From Amoebophrya sp. A120 (lineage: Eukaryota; Sar; Dinophyceae; Syndiniales; Amoebophryaceae), in the NCBI GenBank assembly GCA_905178155.1, contig CAJINV010000023.1, positions 32,576 to 81,687 of the forward strand: a stretch of 49,112 nt of DNA, given 5' to 3'. The notes under the pieces are model-generated. The model was not told the origin of the DNA. It worked only from the letters and a program-made list of their open reading frames with translations, and searched no databases. Position 1 is the first letter of the stretch. Every line of letters begins with the position of its first letter. The position numbers were made by a program, and so were the translations under genes. Below are positions 30,301-41,100 of the stretch, in pieces.

Positions 30301-33300
30301 ACCGTGAGGTTGGTGGCACCAGCCCAAACCGGATATTAACTTATCAAGTGTAAAAGTGTCTGGGTCTGGAAACTTGTGATGCTGGGGGGCGTCTCATGAT
30401 GAGGCCACAAATGCTGGCTCAGCATGACAAGTTTCTGAGCTTCTAGGTGTTGCCTATTCTGCATGACAAACTGCGCTCCTGCATCAGAGAAAAATGGCGC
30501 TCTTGGGTAACGTGCGTGACAGATTTAAGAGTCATGCCAGACAAGCATGACAAACATGCATTCTTCCAGACCCAGACACTTTTGCATTTGATATAACTCC
30601 GCTCGGAAGAACTACGAAGAGCGTGCATCGTCGACGGGCGTCGAGTATCCTGTGCAAAAGTATCGTACTCGTATTGCAATCATGCATTACAAATCGTTTT
30701 CTTAAGGTAAATCCGCACTACAAACTTTATTTCTCATGCTGAGGAAATTTGTAATGCCTCCATACGAGTGCGATGCTTTTGCAATGCATATCGAGCAATA
30801 GGAATCCGAGGAACTACACTGCTAGAAATGCGAGCAGGAGAGCTCCTGCGAGCAGGAGAAATACCCGAGGACGCGGCGACAAATCGCTCGGAGGAAGCAA
30901 AATGCGGCGTCGAGACCGTTCTGCGTCGAAACCACGCAGCCCCCGACGGTATCAAACAAAAAAAGTTCGTCACGAAGATCACTCATGCGCATTCTTGCAT
31001 ATATACGAAGCTGTCTTTCATGCGTAGAAATGCATCACAATTCTCGAATGTCACACACGACAATCTCTCGTCTGTTTGTGTAATAAAATGCAAGAAGAAG
31101 CTCCGACGCTAGAAAAATTTGTGATGCAAAGCCTGCAACTGTAGTGATTTTGACGAGCCTTTTTCTATTTCTTTCCATAGAGGGCGTCGAGACCGTAGTG
31201 CGTCGAAACAAGGCTGCTCCCGGGGACCACGCCTGGACAGAGGTAAATCCACGCGCGGACCACGACGCGAGGCCGGGCGTACACCAGTCCACCGCGGCCA
31301 CGACAAGGTACTACTACTGGAAGATATCCTGCGTAAAAACCTTTCCACCTCATAGTCACGTTGGGACAGCTGCAACACAAATCCTGGAGTTTATGGAGCC
31401 ACGCATGATAAATTGCAGTCGTCCATTGCCTAGTGCAGGCTCGCAAGGGCAGCCGCATTACATCCATCTGCTTTTATTTATCCTGTTTACAGCATTACAA
31501 ATCCTAAAACAGGCTGGACATACACCATTCCACCGCGGCCACGACAAGGTGCTACCACTGGAACAGCAAGACGGCTGCGACTCGGTGGTGCCGCTTATCA
31601 AATGCAAATATCATGGGGTCTGGAGGAGTGTAGATATCCGTGATGCAGTTTTTACCCAGCCCAGATCGTCTGGCATGTAAGACCTAGCATCACAGATTCC
31701 GAGCAGGTATCCCAATGCCTAGTCAGCATGACAACTGCCCCCTTTCTGTGACAGGAAGTGCGGCCTTTTGCTTACCATGCATGACAGATTTTCTCATGAT
31801 GTAGAATTTGCATCACAAGTTTGCATCCTTCCAGACCCAGACATATTTGCAATCCATACCGCGCCCCTTCGCGCAAGACGGCTGCGACTCGGTGGTGCCG
31901 CGCCCCTTCGGGGACGGTCATCCACCCTGTGGACCGGTGAAAACGTGGACGCGACGAGTATTATTTCGGTTCGCTGTGACGTGAAGTTGAAAATGTGAAA
32001 TACTGTCGCGCTTCAGTTACTAGTCAAGTCTGAGTCATTGTCATGCACAGCAAAAAGAAATGTCTCTAGTGCTTTGCAGCTTGTTCAACATCGAAATTTT
32101 TTTGTTCCGATGAGAATTAAGTATTATGATGTGGCCTTGTCGTATTAAAATTGGTTTCGGTGAGCAAGTGCAATGCATTGCACATTGAAATTGACCGCAC
32201 TCTTTATACAAAATACGAATTCCAAACAAAAGAAGCAGAACAGAAGATGTAGATCGCACAACATCCAAAAACTTTTCTAGCGCCCGCCGTCTTATGAACT
32301 GCAAAAGTATCGTACTAGTAGTAATCGCATTACAAATTAGCTCAGCATGACAAATGGAATCTGTAATGCTGTTTTACCTTGAGATGAAAATTTGTATTGC
32401 ATGACTACGATTACTACAAGTGCGATACTTTTGCGCAGGATACGTCTGCTCCAGCGAGAGGACAAGGGAATGAAGCCGGTGGCGACGTTTTTCTATGCAC
32501 TGCAAAAGTATCGCACTCGTAGAGATGCATAAACAAATTTGAATTTCCTGCTCAGCATGATCAATAAAATGAATTTTTTAGTGCGGATTTACCTTAAGAA
32601 AGCGATTTGTCATGCGTGACTGCAATTTGTCACTACGAGTGCGATGCTTTTCCAGTTCATACTTTCGAGCAGCTGACGAGCCGCGACCTGTGACTTCGGC
32701 CGCCACGCGCCCAGAGCGCCGGAACATTCGACCGGATGAGTCCTCCCGGGGCAGAAATGCACGTAAGAATGACTCCCGGGGGCAGGAGCAGGAGCGGGGC
32801 CGATCCCGTGCGGCGCCGCGGGAACGTGACGAAAATCGTGTGGAGACGTCAAATGAATCATCTTCGCGAGGCAGTAGCTATCGTGGACGGGGACGAAGAT
32901 CTTCACGTCGTGTGGTGGAAGCCCCCTCCCAAGAACCGGGGCGTGGCCCCCGACGGGCACGTAGTCGTGCGACTCCTTACCGTATGCATTGCAAATATGT
33001 CCTCTGGGTTTCTTGGAAGTAGACTGCAAGATCTGTCATGCATCTCGCGGACCACGTGCATGGTGATGGTCTGGCATGCACGCAGAACCAGAAGCATAAC
33101 AGATTTTGCAAGACCTTCCTAACAATGCCCATTCCGTAGTGGCAAACGCGCCTGGCGCCTACCAAGAAGTCTTTCATGCAACACAGATTCATTTTCTTGT
33201 GTTCGAGATTTCGCATGACAAGTTCCAACTTATCGAGACCCAGACCTATTTGCAATGCACATACCGCAGGGAAGCGAGCCGCGACGCGGACAGCACGGGT

Positions 33301-34216
33301 GATCAAGAAAACCGAGCTGCCGGGGAGCACCAGCCGCAAGACGTCGACCGGAAGGAACAAGAGCAGGAAAAAACCAGAGCTGTTTTGCGGAAGAGCATCA
33401 CGAAGCTACCCTTGCGGGACGTGAGTGCGGAGCAGCGGGACACGTTGAAGAAAGATGTCTGCCGCCGTTCGAAGAGCCACGTGAACGCCGAGGAGGTGGA
33501 AGACATGCGGGACCGAATCAACACGCAAGTGGAGGACGGACCCACGGGCCCCCGCGATCTGGCTGACCGCATGGAGTTATCAAATGCAAAAATGTTTGGG
33601 TCTGGAAGGTTGGAACTTGTGATGCTAGCTTTGGACTCTGAAAAAATCTGTATTGCGTGACCACCAAGAGGAGTCTAGTTGGTGCTACGCGGGGAGGGCA
33701 TTCGTCATGCGGAGTAGGCATCAGGGAGCCCTCCAAAAATCTGTGATGCTAGGGCGTGCATTGCCGACGTCCTGGGTCATGCAAAAGATGCACGACAGAC
33801 CCGGCAACATTCCAGACCCAGACACTTTTGCATTTGATAGGCGTATCCCATGTTTTTCACCCCGGTCGACGAGTCCGGGAAAAACGGAATGCGAAAATCA
33901 GAGATTCGAAGACACTGCGAAAAGCAACGCAAGGAACTGGACGAGGAAACGTATCGGCAGCGTGTTGTATTATGACAGTGCACAACTCCACCTCCCCCTC
34001 ATTTGTCATGCAGAATGTCAAATCCAGTTGCTACCCGGTGGCACTATCTGCATCACAAATTTTGGAAGCCCAAACAGTACTACACTCAGGGCATGAACTT
34101 GTCATGCATACCATCCGCCTGTGTTGGTGTTTGTATTGCTGTCCATGCATATACAAATGAGGGGGAGGGCGGGGAGTTGTGCACTGTCATATATATCCCA
34201 TGTAGACCAAACTTGA
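27372..34216 (+). CDS. Arg/Ser-rich protein (RS-domain-like), introner-rich
   Basis: Exons with consistent phase: 27372-27486, 27733-27872, 28115-28420, 28682-28755, 30263-30341, 30599-30645, 30796-30949 and from 31185. Phase is consistent again across 32281-32292, 32448-32493, 32667-32982, 33267-33577, 33845-33970 and 34197-34216 (TGA). The part 31325-32280 is unresolved: an exon and part of an introner are duplicated there, and a stop at 31996-31998 must lie in an intron or end an upstream gene. Intron 1 is GT-AG (27487-27732); the rest are mostly introners. The N-terminal third is Ser/Thr/Pro-rich. The middle carries RS/RG blocks (KMRRRDRSASKPRSPRR; RGRGRRSSRRVVEAP). The C-terminal part is ordered and charged (LRKSITKLPLRDVSAEQRDT; YPMFFTPVDESGKNGMRKSE). 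RS proteins usually act in splicing or RNA binding; that is composition-based inference, and no RRM is visible. Confidence 0.5.
27873..28109. mobile_element. Family H introner
   Basis: TIRs are TATGGCGTTCTCAAATG and CAGTTGAGAACGCCATA, with a perfect TCGTT duplication. Removal gives PPPIVFGGYAPVDH. Confidence 0.93.
28421..28676. mobile_element. Family A introner
   Basis: Ends are TATCAAATGCAAATATG and CATATTTGCAATGCATA, with a perfect CATCG duplication. Removal gives RRRASRRADGAGRD. Confidence 0.92.
28984..29084. repeat. Duplicated 50-bp hairpin around an ambiguous base (assembly joint)
   Basis: Bases 28984-29033 and 29035-29084 are identical and the single N is at 29034. Each copy folds, with GCTGAGG/CCTCAGC and GGGCGG/CCGCCC pairing. 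This looks like two contig ends joined without merging an overlap, or an unresolved repeat. Confidence 0.9.
29208..29393. repeat. Tandem array of GGCCCGCTTTGCGGATGATT
   Basis: Eight units of about 20-25 bp. Each has a mini-hairpin CCGC-TTT-GCGG. Unit ends vary (ATT, ATTATTT, ATTGTTT). Confidence 0.92.
29394..29557. repeat. Tandem array of GGCTTCCGCTTGTCGGAAAT
   Basis: Seven units of about 23 bp follow the first array directly. Each contains the hairpin TTCCG-CTTGT-CGGAA. Degenerate units continue to about 29640. Confidence 0.92.
30342..30593. mobile_element. Family A introner
   Basis: Ends are TATCAAGTGTAAAAGTG and ACTTTTGCATTTGATA, with a perfect TAACT duplication. It is phase 0. Confidence 0.92.
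30646..30790. mobile_element. Family B introner
   Basis: Ends are TATCCTGTGCAAAAGTATCG and CGATGCTTTTGCAATGCATA, with a perfect TCGAG duplication. Removal gives RRRASSNRNPRNY. Confidence 0.92.
30950..31179. mobile_element. Family I introner (single copy)
   Basis: The left end TATCAAACAAAAAAAGTTCG and right end TTTTTCTATTTCTTTCCATA are only loosely inverted. Flanks GACGG/GAGGG match in 4 of 5. Removal joins RSPRR to RRDRSASK, continuing the RS pattern. Confidence 0.7.
31325..31510. mobile_element. Truncated family G introner inside a local duplication
   Basis: The left end TATCCTGCGTAAAAACC and the inner CATTACAAATCCTAAAACA match family G, but the right terminus is missing. Beyond it a copy of the upstream exon begins (TACACCA(G/T)TCCACCGCGGCC at about 31280 and 31519). 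Confidence 0.65.
31596..31858. mobile_element. Family A introner between duplicated exon blocks
   Basis: Ends are TATCAAATGCAAATATC and CATATTTGCAATCCATA; flanks CCGCT/CCGCG. A 37-39 bp block, AAGACGGCTGCGACTCGGTG and onward, lies on both sides, so the element sits inside one copy of a tandem duplication. Confidence 0.85.
32293..32442. mobile_element. Family B introner (reverse)
   Basis: Ends are TATGAACTGCAAAAGTATCG and GATACTTTTGCGCAGGATA, with a perfect CGTCT duplication. Confidence 0.92.
32494..32661. mobile_element. Family B introner
   Basis: Ends are TATGCACTGCAAAAGTATCG and GCGATGCTTTTCCAGTTCATA without its first base; flanks TTTTC/CTTTC. Removal gives GGDVFRAADEPRP. Confidence 0.88.
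32983..33261. mobile_element. Family A introner
   Basis: Ends are TATGCATTGCAAATATG and CTATTTGCAATGCACA, with a perfect TACCG duplication. The left inner block reads GTCCTCTGGGTTTC, a diverged form. Removal gives RATPYRREASRD. Confidence 0.88.
33578..33839. mobile_element. Family A introner
   Basis: Ends are TATCAAATGCAAAAATG and ACTTTTGCATTTGATA; flanks GGAGT/GGCGT match in 4 of 5. Removal gives ADRMEYPMFFTPVDE. Confidence 0.9.
33971..34191. mobile_element. Family C introner
   Basis: TIRs are TATGACAGTGCACAACTCC and GGAGTTGTGCACTGTCATA; flanks TGTAT/TATAT match in 4 of 5. Splicing adds SHVDQT and a TGA. Confidence 0.85.
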
Positions 34217-35122
34217 ATCATCACCGGAAGAAGTCGAAGTCTCGTGCAATGCGGATGCGGAGCATGCACGTCTACTATCATTTGAAGTTATATACAGTAG
34301 GCACTCAAGCTTGTGGTGGTGCGTGCTTGGTGCTCGTTCATCGTGCATCTCACGTGGGGGGTCGTAGCTTTTCCGCTCGACGGGCCCTCTGTCTAATGGA
34401 AGGTGGAAGAGTCTGTGAGGGGGGGCTCGCTTGAGCCAAGCATCGGGACCGGCCGGAATGCCTTTCTTTTTGTTGAATCCGTTGCCGCTCGATGCGCCGG
34501 GCGCCGAGCGGAAGGGGGGCCAACCTTTCAGAGGAGCCCACTTGGGCACGGGAAACAAGCACGATACCCGTTCCGGCTTGCTGGTATTTCTTTCCGCTCG
34601 ACGCGCCGGGCGTCGAGCGGAAGGGGAGCCAGCGAACCTTCTGAGCCCACTTTGGCACGGGAAACAGGCCGGATATCTGTTCCGGCTTGCTGGTATTTCT
34701 TTCCGCTCGACGCGCCGGGCGTCGAGCGGAAGGGGAGCCAGCCTTCTGAGCCCAATTGGGCACGGGAAACAGGCTGGATATCTGTTCCGGCTTGCTGGTA
34801 TTTCTTTCCGCTCGACGCGCCGGGCGTCGAGCGGAAGGGGGGCCAAGCTTTTTGGCCCACTTTGGCACAGGAAAAAGGCTCGGAATCCGCAGGAACCTTT
34901 GGGGGCCCATGATTTGAGCTTGGGCGCTTCTATCGTTTCCCCGGTGTCGTGGACGCCGCTTGGGTAACGTTATTAATACAGCGCAAAGAAGTAGAAGTAG
35001 TGGTAGTTGCAAACCAACTCTCGTGGTGGTGATTTTGCACAGCATATGCCGCCAAGGCGACCCAGACGAAGGACTTGAACTGGCTCAGCTTGGAAAGCCA
35101 CCTGACGCGCTTCAAAAGAGAG
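34217..35122. other. Intergenic region with a hairpin-bearing tandem repeat
   Basis: It holds the 34440-34880 array (listed separately). From about 35040, after a TTTTGCACAG acceptor-like site, a frame is open into the next gene (KDLNWLSLESHLTRFKREMA). An upstream exon of that gene therefore probably exists, perhaps even the last exon of the 27372 gene. Confidence 0.4.
34440..34880. repeat. Tandem array of 105-109 bp units with a long hairpin
   Basis: About four units. TTTCCGCTCGACGCG starts at 34591, 34700 and 34805, with a diverged unit at about 34480. Each unit contains CCGCTCGACGC-GCCGG-GCGTCGAGCGG, an 11-bp perfect stem written here as two arms and a loop, followed by AAGGGG and CCCACTTTGGCACGGGAAAC. 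Confidence 0.9.
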
Positions 35123-38100
35123 ATGGCGGACAAAAACATAGATCTTTCCTCCTGGAAGCGGAATCGAAAGATGGAGACAAACGCGACGGGGGCCACTGCA
35201 CCAGGACCAGGAGCTCCTGCAAATAAAACCGCTGTCGCTGCGAATTTTAGCTCCTCTAGTGCAACGAAGGCGACGAAGCCGACTACAGGTCTTTCCTGTG
35301 TGGGTGGTGGTGGTCTTGGCGACAAGGGACCACAAGATGCAGCTGCGGGCGAGCAGAAAGACCTCCAGACGACGGCCGCTGCACCAGCATCGCTTCCCGG
35401 ACCACGTAAGGAAAAAAGCGACCCCGTTGGCCAAGAAGGTGGTCAGAGCAGCACAGCTGAGAAGCAGACTGGTGGTGCTGCTGAAAATCTCGTCGCGGGC
35501 GGGACGAGCAGCTTAGCTACAGACCTGGTCCCTGTGAAGAACAAAGATGAATCATCTCCGCCGGCAGACGACGCTGTTGGACCTCCAGACACCGCCGCGC
35601 CACCAGCAGCTGCAGCATCTTCACATAGTGCTCAGCGTCCGGCGGCCCCCCCGGTGCCGGCCGATCGCCGCCTGCATTTGGACCAGCCCAGATCTTCTAA
35701 GTCGACGCATAATAAGTGTGCGAGGGATCATGATAAAAATGCTGACACGACAAGGACCACGTCGACCAGGGTTGCAGTAGACCAGAACAAGGCTAAGGCT
35801 AAGCACCGAAACGAGCAACATGCAACGAGCTCCAACCAGCACGGCAGGAAAGAAAAACAGCAGGATAAAGTGGCCCACGGAGATCATCGTCGCGGCCGAA
35901 AGGGGAGCAACGACATCAGCAGACAGGAGATCAAGGCGGTGGCGAAAGAGGCACGAAAGCCCCGGGCGAAGAGTGTGACGCCGACCTCTAAGGAGTGGTG
36001 CCTGATGCCGTTCAAGCACGCGCGCATGCTTCAGGACGAGGAAGCGCAGCGCGCAAAGGAGAAGCGCGAGCGCGAGAATATGAACTGCAAAAGTAACGTA
36101 CTAGTATAAATTGCATTACAAGTTGACTCAGCATTACAAATTAAATTTGTCATGCGGATTTGCCTTAGCAAAAAGATTTGTAATGCATAAACGCAATTAG
36201 TACGAGTGCGATACTTTTGCACAGGATAGAGAAGCGCAAGAAACGCGACAAGGAGGAGTCTCCGCGGGACATATATGGAAAGCGCGTCAATCCGTTCCTG
36301 TGCGAGCCGGTATCAAATGCAAAAATGTCTGGGTCGTCTGAAAGGTTGCAACTTGTCATGCTGTCTATGGAAGGTAAAAAAAAATCTGTATTGCATGACC
36401 AGCAAGGGGAGTTCAGTTTCAGCTACGCGGAGTGGGCGTTATTTCTCAAGCGGAATACGCATCGGAAGGCCCTTGGAATAAAATCTATGATGCTAGGTCA
36501 TGCATTACAGGCGTCATGGGTTATGCAAAATATGCATGACAAACCTGGCAATCTTCCAGACACAGACATATTTGCATTTGATAGCCGATACGATCGGACG
36601 ACGAGGAGGGGAAAAAGTTGCACGCAACAATTCCGTACGCTGTGTAAAAGCATCGCACTCGTAGTAATCGCAGTCGTGCATTACAAATCTCCATCCCAAG
36701 GCAAAACACCAGCATGACAAATTTCATGTGTCATGCTGAGCCAACTTGTATTGCGATTACTACTAGTACAACTACAATGCTTTTGCAATGCATATTCCGC
36801 AAAGGTTTCTTGACCAAGCCAGGAAGAGAAAAGAGGAAAGGCAGAAAAAGATTGCGGAACAGGAGAAAAAAAAACAAGAAGAGGAAAGGCAGAGAGAAGC
36901 TCGCGACGCGGAGGTAAGAGCAAAGTATGCAGCTCAGGCCACCCTTCTTCAGCAGCCTGGTGCCAGGATGAATCTTCAACAACACCCTTCAGCATCTTCT
37001 TCTTCTTCCCACCAGCTGTTGTCTTCTAGTACGAAGAAAAATGTTGTGGGCCTACCAGCTGCTGCTGGTCGTGGTACAGCTACAGCTGCCACCAGGAGCG
37101 CCTCCAGTGGGGCTACTTGCTCCTCGATGAATGATGCCAGCAATGATGTTACCGCTATCCTCGATGAACTTCAGTACGGCTCCAATCCTTTCCACCGCCG
37201 TCCGCCTCTGTTTGGAGAAAGGCACCCGGGAGATCCGCCACTTGTGAAGCCTTCCGCGGCGGGTCTACATTTTTTGCAGAGCCAGCTGTCTGCAGCCAGA
37301 GCCAAGAATGGGATCATGCTGAACAATAACAAGCCTCCTGCTCTAGTGGGAAATATCAAACAGCATGCGCCGTCGGCGCCGGCGCAAAAATCGGCTTTCC
37401 CAGCGGTACAACCACGTGGAGTTGCGGCGCTGTCTACGGCGGCACTGAATGTTGGACGCACACCAGCTGCCATGACCAGTGGCGGTGGAATTATCGCTCC
37501 ACCTTCTTCCAAAGCTGCAGCCTCCGTTGCAGCACCTTCAGCCTCCTCGGTCTCGAAAGGAAAAGGATGTGGTCCTGCTGGTGCGTCCTCGACCACCACC
37601 TCGAAAGGGAAAGGATGTGGCCCTGCTGGTGCGTCCTCGACCACCTCGAACGGAAAAGGATGTGGTCCTGCTGGTGTGTCCTCGACTTCCACCTCGAAAG
37701 GAAAAGGATGTGGTTCTGCTGGTGTGTCCTCGACTACCACCTCGAAAGGATGTCCTGCTGCGTCCGCACAGTTGCTGACCACCACCTCCGCAAACAAGAA
37801 GGGCCAGAAAAATGAGAGAGCAGCGGGTGCAGCTGTGCTTGCTTCTAAAAATTCGACCACTTCTTCTGCAGCTCCTCCTCGGACGGTGAACGACGACAAG
37901 GGGGGTGAAGGCAAAAATGTTAAAAAAGATGACACGACAGGAGCTCCGGCACTTCTCTCCGCTGGTAAAAATAATCAAAATGAAAATGGTGCACCAGCTG
38001 CGAGTATCAACTGTAAAAATGTCTGGGTCTGGAAACTTGTGATGCTGTGTGGCGTATCATGAGGAGGCCCACAATTACTGGCTCAGCATGACAAGTTTCT

Positions 38101-41100
38101 GAGCTTCTAGGTGTTGGCTATTCTGCATGACAAACTACGTTTCCGCATGACAGAAAAGTGGGGCTCTTTGGTAATGTGCATGACAGATTTAAGAGTCATG
38201 GTCATGCCAGACAAGCATGACAAACTTGCATTCTTCCAGACCCAGACATTTTTAAACTTGATAGCGAGTCAGAATAAAACCGCCACTGCGAAATCAAAAT
38301 TGGCGAAGCCGGAGGCTTCTTCCAGCAGTGGCTCCTCGGGTTCTTCGTCGTCTTCGAGCAGCGACAGCGACAGCTGTTCCTCATCGGAGGACGAGGATGG
38401 GGTTATCCAGATATCCTCTGTAAAAGTAGCGTGCTCATAGTCATCGCAGGTATGCATTACAAATCTAGTTGCTTAGGTAAATCCGCATTACAAATTCCGT
38501 TTGTCATGCTGAGCTAATTTGTATTGCAATACTGCGAGTGCGATGCTTTTGCAGTTCATACTAGAAGCCAAGATGCAAAGAGAAGCTGGCCGACGAAGAG
38601 AGACAGGACGAAGAGGAAGATGACGTCGTTTATGCAATGCAAAAGTATCGTACTCGTAGTAATTGCATTTATGCGTGACAAATCGCTTTATCATGCTTAC
38701 AGAGCTATATGCAATTTATACTAGTACGATGGGATGCTTTTGCATTCGATAACGTTGGGGTTATCCAGAAGCCAAGATGCAAAAAGAAGCTAGCCGACGA
38801 AGAGAGCGAGGACGAAGAGGAAGAAGTCGTGAAAAATAAGCCGCTTGGAGAAAACGCTCAGCCCCCGGCGGCGGATGAAATTGAAAGTGAAACCACTGCT
38901 CATTCGAAGGCGAAGTCCACATCACCGACATCTGATGAAGTATCCGCGGGACCGTCGAAAGTTGTGGTGCTCGGTGCACTATCAAGTGCAAATATGTCTG
39001 GGTCTGCAAACTTGTAATGCTAAAAGTGAATCCTGTGAATGAGAGTTCCACTGCAATACGGAGCCAAGCATGACAAATTTTTGGGCTCCTATGTGTTGCG
39101 TGTTCCGCATGGCAAACTGCGTTTTTGCATGAAATGGAGCCACGGAAGCGTTCTTGCTGGACATTGCCAACATTTGCCCACGCAGAGCCGTCCTCTTGCC
39201 GGACACAGCCAACATCTGTCCGAAACAGCCTAGGGCCAAGACGACACCGCGAGGACGACCACAGGGGGGCCGTCTCAATGATGATGATGATGACAGATAA
39301 GAGGACAGCTTCGTGCCCATGCGTCACAGATTCTTGAGCCATGTCAGACAAGCATGACAAGCCTGGGAAAATAAATAAACTTGCCCGGGAAAATAACACG
39401 CAGCGGGGCAATCAGGCTTACCAGTAAGCCAATCGAGGCCTGCCCTTCCTCCACGTCGTCACATGTGGTTATTGGGTTCAGTTGGCATGTGTCAGGGGGT
39501 TCCTGTCTTTGGCATTCCCCGGCTCCTCCCATGGCTGCGCCCCGATGATTGCCGCCGGGGACATTCGTATGCAGTCAGCCGGATGACTGTGACCTGGCTC
39601 GTACTGCGAATGCAGCTGGATGACTGTGACCTGGCTCGTCTTCGATGGGCAGGCGGATGACTGTGACCTGCCTCGCCCATCAAGATTCCTAATCCGTAGC
39701 TCCTAGACGTTGCCTGGCCCGCGAATGACTCCAGGGCAGCCGGATGACTGTGGCCTGGCTATAAAGGGCTTCGTCGATCGATTGTGCCACTAGGGCCTTG
39801 TGTTCCGGCTACTCCGGATCGCAATCGATGGAGGGCGGGACCTGCACCGGCGACAGGCGCTACCCAAGCAACCAACCAAGCCTTGCATTCTTCCAGACCC
39901 AGACACTTTTGCATTTGATATGCACCTGCGGCGCAAGATGAACCGATGTCCTCGTCCACGGTCATTGATACACCAGCTACGGAGACGAGCTGTAAAACGA
40001 GCCTCGAGAAGCAAGATGATCTTCCAGTCGACGCGGCTGCTAAAAATCCTACTACTTCTCAAGCGGAGCTGCAACCCTGGTGGATGGATGCAGATGCTGG
40101 ATGGCTGCAACCGAATGGAAAGATGGATGCAGATGCTCTTGCAGCGGATCATGAGGAGGCGAAGGAAGGTAAGTATATGCTTCTGTTCTATCTTCAGAAA
40201 AATCGAATCGCGAAGAAATTGTCTCGCTGCTTATCAAGTTCTCGGCGGGTTTCGCTGTCTCTCTGAGCCGGGGCAAAAGGGCCGCCCCCGGGCATTTCCG
40301 CTCGCATCCCAATGTGGGACAAAACCTGCGGCGGCTTGCCAGGCCTTTCTGGGTTCGGGAAAGCGGGCCGCGTCCGGGCATTTCCGCCCGGGTTTGTCCC
40401 GCTTCCCGATTCGGGACAAACCGGAGCGGACCGCCGCGGCATGCCGGGTCATTGTAAGCCGGGGCCAAGGAGCTGCTTCCGAAAATTCCCGCCCGGGCTT
40501 GTCCCGCTTCCCGGCCCGGGACAAACCAGGAGGCGGAAGTTTGTCCCGCTTCCCGGTTCGGGACAAACCGGAGCGAACTGCGGCGGAATGCCAGGAAGTC
40601 TGTCGGAGCCGGGGCAGGCGGGCCGCTTCAGGGCATTTCAGAATCGATAGCAAATATGATCGAAGTAGGAAACTGGTTTCAGCGCCATCGCTTTGAATTC
40701 ATTACCAACCACGGAACCAACGACCCCCCAGGTAATGCTGCTGCTGCTACTCCATGTCCCTCAAAGACGACTACCTCTGAAGGTGAACAAAGCGCCAAGC
40801 TGCAAGCTGCCACTGCAGATGTTGTAGTTGAACCGCAGAACGAATCGAAGTTACCGATTGCTGACAATGGTACTACTGCAGGAGCTACGAATGGAGCATT
40901 TCTAGATCATGCTGCGTCAGATGAAGCAGCGGCTGCTCCTGCTGCGTCGCCTCGTGACAGTTTTTCATCTTTTGATGACGACAATGCTGCTATCATCTCG
41001 GTAATCGCGACGAGCGAGGATCTGCGGGAAATGGGCCTCGAGGACCTGGAGGAAGTCGAAGCAGATGCGAGCAAGTGCGCCGCTCGTCCTGCTGGTGGTG

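Noticed and set aside
34187-35045. Open frames with repeating FRSTPGASSGKKYQQAGTD-like peptide on the minus strand
   Set aside because: They follow from the 105-109 bp DNA repeat; unit lengths are not all multiples of three and the repeat is better explained as a hairpin array.
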